Assembly: GCA_041598875.1 (NCBI GenBank)
Contig: JBFHXP010000100.1
Location: 1-9,952 of the forward strand
Direction: 5' to 3'
Origin: JAKITW01 sp041598875
Lineage (GTDB): Bacteria; Desulfobacterota; Desulfobulbia; Desulfobulbales; BM004
DNA: 9,952 bases
Of the stretch, positions 6,564-9,952 are shown piece by piece. The notes below the pieces were generated by a model. It was given only the letters and a program-made list of their open reading frames with translations, searched no databases and was not told the DNA's origin. The position numbers were made by a program, and so were the translations under genes. The stretch's first letter is position 1. Each line of letters begins with the position of its first letter.

Positions 6564-6582
6564 TAATTTAGGGAGAAGATAA

Positions 6583-7209
6583 ATGAAAAGAGTTCTTGTT
6601 GAGTTACTGGTCGTATTTGTGCTGTCTTGTGGATTTGTTGGCAGAGCAGACGCAGCATTACAAACAATTGGGACTGCAACTCTTGCAGGAGAAAGTTTTG
6701 GCAGGAATCTGATATATGATAACGACAGTTCGCTTATCTGGCTCGATCATTCACCTAATGGTACTACCGGGTATAATGGTTTTACTCAAAGTGAAGCATT
6801 GGATTGGGCCTCGAATCTAACTATAACCTCGTATAATCTTAATGATGGTTTATCCATAAATTGGAGCGGCGACTGGCGAATACCAACCGTAGCTGAGTTT
6901 GATCATCTTGCTTATGATGAGTTCCAGGCAACTTACGGTCCGCCCCAAAGTCTTTATCGGAGCTTCGGGTTTAATTCGATGAATCGATATCTCTATTGGA
7001 CTTCAGCGACTAATAAAATGTACAGCATAGGTTATGGCAGGATAATTAATCCGATTCCAGGTGAGGATCGTACTAGGGTAATAGCTGCTCGATCTGGCAC
7101 AGTGGTCCCGCTTCCCGGGGCTGTATGGCTGCTGGGCTCCGGCCTGCTGGGGCTGGGTATTACCAGGAAGCAGAGGGGAGGGGAGGAGATACCCGAGTCT
7201 GGGGCATGA
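6583..7209 (+). CDS. PEP-CTERM secreted protein with DUF1566-like domain
   Basis: The 208-residue product starts with a Sec signal peptide (MKR, hydrophobic core, cleavage likely after ADA at residue 24). The mature part carries DUF1566 (Lcl C-terminal-like) hallmarks: LIYDNDSSLIWLDHS early, WRIPTVAEFDHL at 98-109 and YWTSA at 138-142. The end is a PEP-CTERM tail: VPLPG (175-179), a hydrophobic segment WLLGSGLLGLGI, then the basic KQR. In this family an exosortase cleaves the tail and the protein is moved to the surface or matrix; no exosortase gene lies in the window. Fourteen or so residues follow the basic cluster (GGEEIPESGA), longer than usual. A GGGAGA site precedes the ATG by seven bases. 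The second PEP-CTERM gene begins 59 bases downstream, suggesting one transcript. The function of the domain is unknown. Confidence 0.85.
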   Translation: MKRVLVELLVVFVLSCGFVGRADAALQTIGTATLAGESFGRNLIYDNDSSLIWLDHSPNGTTGYNGFTQSEALDWASNLTITSYNLNDGLSINWSGDWRIPTVAEFDHLAYDEFQATYGPPQSLYRSFGFNSMNRYLYWTSATNKMYSIGYGRIINPIPGEDRTRVIAARSGTVVPLPGAVWLLGSGLLGLGITRKQRGGEEIPESGA

Positions 7210-7256
7210 TCGGAGATCTGTGGTAGAGGCGGGTGATGTGCGAAAAAACTGAAAAT

Positions 7257-7263
7257 GGAGGTG
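7257..7263 (+). promoter_or_regulatory. Ribosome binding site that fixes the start at 7269
   Basis: GGAGGTG lies five bases ahead of ATG 7269. The alternative in-frame starts GTG 7233 and ATG 7236 have no comparable site, so 7269 is preferred. Confidence 0.7.
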
Positions 7264-7268
7264 TGGCC

Positions 7269-8084
7269 ATGACGCGAAATGCTTTGTTTATACCGCAGGG
7301 GCATAAGTCTCGATTTCTTGCAAACACGCTTGTCGGTTTGAGCAGGCAAGTTGCTCAACTCAGCATTATTACTTTCTTTTTTTTAAGTTTGTTCCTTTCA
7401 GGCAGTGCGCACGCTTCAGTGGTGTTATTTGAACACACCGGCAGCACCGATCCAACAACCGAAGGGTGGACGTACACCCATAGCGGGGGAGGCGGAATTT
7501 CAACTGGTCCTGTGGTTAATGATCAGGGTTCAGGGATTGATGCCTGGTACGTACAGGACTCCAGTAATGCCATATATACCACGTCAAGCTACTGGCAGTC
7601 GCTTTCCCAGGCACAACTCAACAGTGCAGCACTTGGATGGGGGCTGGCGGTAAAGATGCGCTCTCTTGAAAAATCAACAGGCTATCATGATTATACAATG
7701 TTTGCAGGCTACCAGGACGGTGCTACATACTGGTTAATGTATTTTGGTTTAGAAGATAATGGTGATCAATTTGTCGCTGTTTATACCCCGACAGGGGACT
7801 TGAGATACGCATTAGGTGATGCCCTTTATCATACCTACACCATGAAGTTTGATCCGGCGACCGGGACAGCAGATCTGTTCATAGACAACACGGAACGGAT
7901 AAGCAATTTTGTCGGAGTTACTTCAACTACTGCTGCAAATGTTTCCTGGGGTGCAGGTGCGTCAAACGCGACCGGTCGTGCCCACTACAACCTTGTCCAG
8001 TTTCAGGCGGTTCCGCTGCCAGGCGCTGTTTATCTGCTTGGCGCAGGTCTGGCCGGGATTGTGGCGTTACGAAAAAAAAGATAA
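7269..8084 (+). CDS. PEP-CTERM secreted protein, lectin-like (concanavalin A-like) body
   Basis: From ATG 7269 the product has 271 residues. The signal peptide is long: a basic n-region, hydrophobic LSIITFFFLSLFLSG, and likely cleavage after SAHA at residue 49. The mature body is Ser/Thr/Gly/Tyr-rich and begins SVVLFEHTGSTDPTTEGW. It continues with beta-rich segments such as YWLMYFGLEDNGDQFVAVY and HTYTMKFDPATGTADLFID, which resemble LamG/concanavalin A-like sandwich proteins; no catalytic motif is evident. The C-terminus is VPLPGAVYLLGAGLAGIVAL (from residue 248) followed by RKKR, a canonical PEP-CTERM tail for exosortase processing. It follows the other PEP-CTERM gene by 59 bases, and the two tails are very similar, so they probably share a transcript and a sorting machine. 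A diverged LamG fragment lies directly downstream. The lectin-like assignment is fold-level inference. Confidence 0.8.
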   Translation: MTRNALFIPQGHKSRFLANTLVGLSRQVAQLSIITFFFLSLFLSGSAHASVVLFEHTGSTDPTTEGWTYTHSGGGGISTGPVVNDQGSGIDAWYVQDSSNAIYTTSSYWQSLSQAQLNSAALGWGLAVKMRSLEKSTGYHDYTMFAGYQDGATYWLMYFGLEDNGDQFVAVYTPTGDLRYALGDALYHTYTMKFDPATGTADLFIDNTERISNFVGVTSTTAANVSWGAGASNATGRAHYNLVQFQAVPLPGAVYLLGAGLAGIVALRKKR

Positions 8085-8094
8085 TCCGCCAAGT

Positions 8095-8196
8095 GAAGGA
8101 GGGTGGACCCATGGTGCGTTGAGCTTTGATGATGCCACTGATTTCCTGAAAATGTATGTTGACGGCCAGGAGGAATATTCCGGCAACAATATCTAA
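8095..8196 (+). pseudogene. Fragment of a LamG/concanavalin A-like domain gene
   Basis: In the frame ending at TAA 8196 the bases encode EGGWTHGALSFDDATDFLKM followed by YVDGQEEYSGNNI. The pattern W-T-H-x-A-x-S-F-D plus K-x-Y-V-D-G-Q is the hallmark central part of LamG-type lectin domains (usually WTHVALSFD...LYVDGQ). There is no start codon or ribosome site for it, and it is out of frame with the PEP-CTERM gene that ends 10 bases upstream. It appears to be a leftover of a second lectin-like gene, or of a longer ancestor, truncated at its 5' side. Confidence 0.5.
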
Positions 8197-8213
8197 CGGA
8201 CTGATTTAATGGA

Positions 8214-9542
8214 TCATCCCGCAGGGTCGTCTTCTTCCTCCTCTATTTCGTCCGTTCCGGGATGTTCCCGGTTGATTTCAACAAGCACCTTGTCGATGCG
8301 GTTGCCGTCCATGTCCACGACCTCAAAACGCGCGTTTCCGTGCTGGAAACTGACGCCAGTCTCAGGCAGCCGCCCCAGGTGGTCCAGCACGAAACCGGCG
8401 ACCATCTTCACCTCGTCCCCCATGGAAATCCCTGTCACTGCTTCCACCTCGTCGGTTGGAAGGGTGCCGTCGGCCAGCCATGACCCGTTGTCTCTCCGCA
8501 CGATACGTGGGCCGGCGGCCTTGCCCTGTTCCGGCAGGCCTCCCGTGATCGCCTCGATCACATCGGTGAGGGTCACGAGCCCCTCGGTCATTCCGTATTC
8601 ATCCACCACAACGGCGAGATGCACTTTTTCCTTTTTGAATTGATTGAGAAGCCTGAGAACCGGCGTGCTGTCCGGAACCATGAGCAGAGGGGTCGTCAAT
8701 GCGGCAAGAGACAGCTCGCCGCCGCGCAGGGCCTCGGGAAGAAGATTCTTGGTGTGGACGAAACCGAGGGGATGATCCACGTTCTCGTCACACACCAGCA
8801 GTCGGGAAAAACGATGCGATGCAGCCAGTTCGAGAATCGCGTCCCTGTCGGCGTTGACGTCGACCCAGACGATCTTGGGTCGCGGCGTCATGATGACCCG
8901 CACGGGGCGGTCGGCCAGTCGGAGCACCCCTTCGATCATCGCCTGCTCCTGAGGGACAAAAACACCCGCCTGGGTTCCCTCGGCGATCAGCGACTTGACT
9001 TCATCTTCGGTGACGGTTGACTCCCGTGTTCCAGAAAACCCCAGCAGCCGCAGAAAACCTTCCGTGGATACGTGGAGCACCCATACCGCCGGAGACGCAA
9101 CCAGCGACAGTCCTCGCATGGGCCCTGCCATGAATGCCGCTATCCGTTCGGGATGGGTCAGCGCGATCCGCTTCGGGACAAGTTCTCCTATGATCAGAGA
9201 CAGGTAGGTGATGGCCAGCACCGTCATGCCAATGCCGACGGAAGTGCCGTGCGGCGAAAACGCGGGCAAGGTGTTCAGCCAGCTTCCGAGTCTCTGCCCG
9301 AAGGTGGCCCCGCTGAACGCCCCTGCAAAAATGCCCACAAGCGTAATGCCGATCTGCACCGTTGAGAGGAACCGGCTCGGATCGTCGATAAGACGGAGGG
9401 CGGCGCGGGCCCCGCGGCTTCCCTGCCCAGCCATCTGTTCAAGACTGCTTTTCCGTGAGGAAACGAGCGCAAGCTCGGACATGGCGAAAAGCCCGTTCAT
9501 CAGGATCAGGAAAACGACTGCAGTTATTTCGAAGTAGAGCAT
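8214..9542 (-). CDS. CNNM/CBS-domain membrane protein (hemolysin C/CorC family transporter)
   Basis: The product has 442 residues, a full length for the family. Residues 1-170 form the CNNM (DUF21) membrane domain, with hydrophobic segments at about 6-27, 61-79, 102-119 and 141-160 and the conserved GELVPKR (119-125). A CBS pair follows at about 210-335, including VIMTPRPKIVWVD (216-228) and VVVDEYGMTEGLVTLTDVIE (311-330). The C-terminal CorC_HlyC domain spans about 345-425 (WLADGTLPTDEVE, VKMVAGFVLDHLGRLPETG). The tail EEEEDDPAG is acidic. Family members sit in the inner membrane and are linked to magnesium/cobalt or sodium/magnesium transport; the older name hemolysin is misleading. AGAGG lies five to six bases ahead of ATG 9542. 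It converges on the PEP-CTERM genes. Its higher GC and different codon use suggest it is unrelated to them. Confidence 0.92.
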   Translation of the reverse strand: MLYFEITAVVFLILMNGLFAMSELALVSSRKSSLEQMAGQGSRGARAALRLIDDPSRFLSTVQIGITLVGIFAGAFSGATFGQRLGSWLNTLPAFSPHGTSVGIGMTVLAITYLSLIIGELVPKRIALTHPERIAAFMAGPMRGLSLVASPAVWVLHVSTEGFLRLLGFSGTRESTVTEDEVKSLIAEGTQAGVFVPQEQAMIEGVLRLADRPVRVIMTPRPKIVWVDVNADRDAILELAASHRFSRLLVCDENVDHPLGFVHTKNLLPEALRGGELSLAALTTPLLMVPDSTPVLRLLNQFKKEKVHLAVVVDEYGMTEGLVTLTDVIEAITGGLPEQGKAAGPRIVRRDNGSWLADGTLPTDEVEAVTGISMGDEVKMVAGFVLDHLGRLPETGVSFQHGNARFEVVDMDGNRIDKVLVEINREHPGTDEIEEEEDDPAG

Positions 9543-9643
9543 GGCAACCTCTAGGGGCAGGCAGGGACGTTCTTCATGGCAAAACCTGCAAATGACAACG
9601 TGAAAAACATATCGTGACTCTGAAGGGCATATTAAAAGGTATT
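9543..9643. other. Short intergenic gap between hipA end and CorC-like gene
   Basis: About 100 bases separate the minus-strand CorC-like start from the repeat copy behind hipA. They should hold the promoter of the CorC-like gene. I see no clear -35/-10 pair and no RNA gene. Confidence 0.4.
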
Positions 9644-9698
9644 ATTGAAAACAACCACTGTAGCCATCCGGAAAAAATAGACTTTCCGGATGGACACC
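9644..9698. repeat. Truncated repeat copy plus REP-like hairpin behind hipA
   Basis: ATTGAAAACAACCACTGTAG is followed by CCATCCGGAAA, a loop, and TTTCCGGATGG (9684-9694), the same end module as at 6364-6418. The 140-base core is missing. The hairpin foot carries GTAG. It ends two bases from the hipA stop codon (9702-9700), so it may act as the 3' hairpin of that transcript. Confidence 0.8.
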
Positions 9699-9699
9699 A

Positions 9700-9952
9700 T
9701 CACTCTTTAAGGATGTCGAGGCGGTGGGTTCGGCCGATTTCCCTGATCCTCGCTTTGCGGCGGTCGGCCTGCCTGGCAACTTTGGGCCAGTCGCCGATGC
9801 ACTCGGCGACTTCCCGGATGATTTCAAGAGGGCGGGGCAAGCTGATGCCGTCCCCCACCGCCAACAGGTCGGCTACCAGAAAATGGTCCCTTTTGCCGTT
9901 AATGCTCATCTGGTGTTGACTGGTCCATTTGCCGGCCGGATTATGGGAATAG
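9700..9952 (-). CDS. hipA: HipA-family toxin kinase, C-terminal part (partial at window edge)
   Basis: The frame is open from the window edge to TGA 9702-9700, giving about 83 C-terminal residues. The 5' part lies beyond the window, so the ATG at 9909 is internal. The sequence NPAGKWTSQHQMSINGKRD, then FLVADLLAVGDGISLPRP, the helical EIIREVAECIGDWPKVARQA and the end REIGRTHRLDILKE match the C-terminal domain of HipA serine/threonine kinases. In studied members HipA phosphorylates glutamyl-tRNA synthetase to arrest growth and is neutralised by the HTH antitoxin HipB. The ATP-binding and catalytic motifs are outside the window, so activity cannot be judged. HipB would be expected upstream, also outside. 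A REP-like hairpin follows the stop immediately. Confidence 0.8.
   Translation of the reverse strand, partial: YSHNPAGKWTSQHQMSINGKRDHFLVADLLAVGDGISLPRPLEIIREVAECIGDWPKVARQADRRKARIREIGRTHRLDILKE

Larger units (their letters stand above)
6140..6582. other. Non-coding stretch with repeats and leader
   Basis: This 443-base region between the small ORF and the first PEP-CTERM gene contains the inverted-repeat element 6231-6370, a REP-like hairpin to 6418, a possible promoter near 6451-6477, and a structured leader at about 6507-6563. Bases 6140-6230 show nothing I can assign. Confidence 0.6.

Noticed and set aside
7233..7268. Longer N-terminus for the second PEP-CTERM protein from GTG 7233 or ATG 7236
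   Set aside because: ATG 7269 has a strong GGAGGTG site at proper spacing and gives a sensible signal peptide.

Overview
The window looks like a chromosomal segment from a Gram-negative bacterium, most probably of the Desulfobacterota (former Deltaproteobacteria). The pointers are a two-CW cysteine domain, two secreted proteins with a VPLPGAV-type PEP-CTERM sorting tail, a STAND-SARP regulator, and small palindromic repeats scattered between genes. This placement is inferred from gene families, not from a marker gene. Base composition is uneven: the CorC-like gene (8214-9542) and the SDR gene appear GC-rich, while the PEP-CTERM genes and repeat-bearing gaps are AT-richer.

Left end (1-564): a decayed higBA toxin-antitoxin locus on the minus strand. 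Only the last codons of higB and the first two thirds of higA survive. They lie between two arrays built on the same 7-base unit in opposite orientations, and a dispersed repeat has replaced the end of higA. Positions 545-2068 (minus) encode a two-CW cysteine domain fused to an extended SDR epimerase/dehydratase. Its last residues and stop codon come from the heptamer array.

Middle (2069-6582): a divergent intergenic region, then a 1069-residue STAND ATPase with a TPR-like middle and a C-terminal winged helix plus BTAD (SARP) module. Next come a cluster of hairpins, a small ORF of about 64 residues and a long non-coding stretch. The non-coding stretch holds a 140-base inverted-repeat element joined to a REP-like hairpin, followed by a structured leader.

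Right part (6583-9952): two consecutive PEP-CTERM secreted proteins (a DUF1566-type protein and a lectin-like one) that look like an operon, then a leftover LamG fragment. Convergent to these are a complete CNNM/CBS/CorC-type membrane protein and, at the window edge, the 3' end of a hipA toxin kinase gene with a REP-like hairpin directly behind its stop.

The genes do not form one obvious pathway. The themes are surface or envelope functions (PEP-CTERM pair, CorC-like transporter, SDR), a large signal-integrating regulator beside them, and toxin-antitoxin remnants at both ends associated with the same repeat family. No exosortase, transposase or integrase is present in the window.
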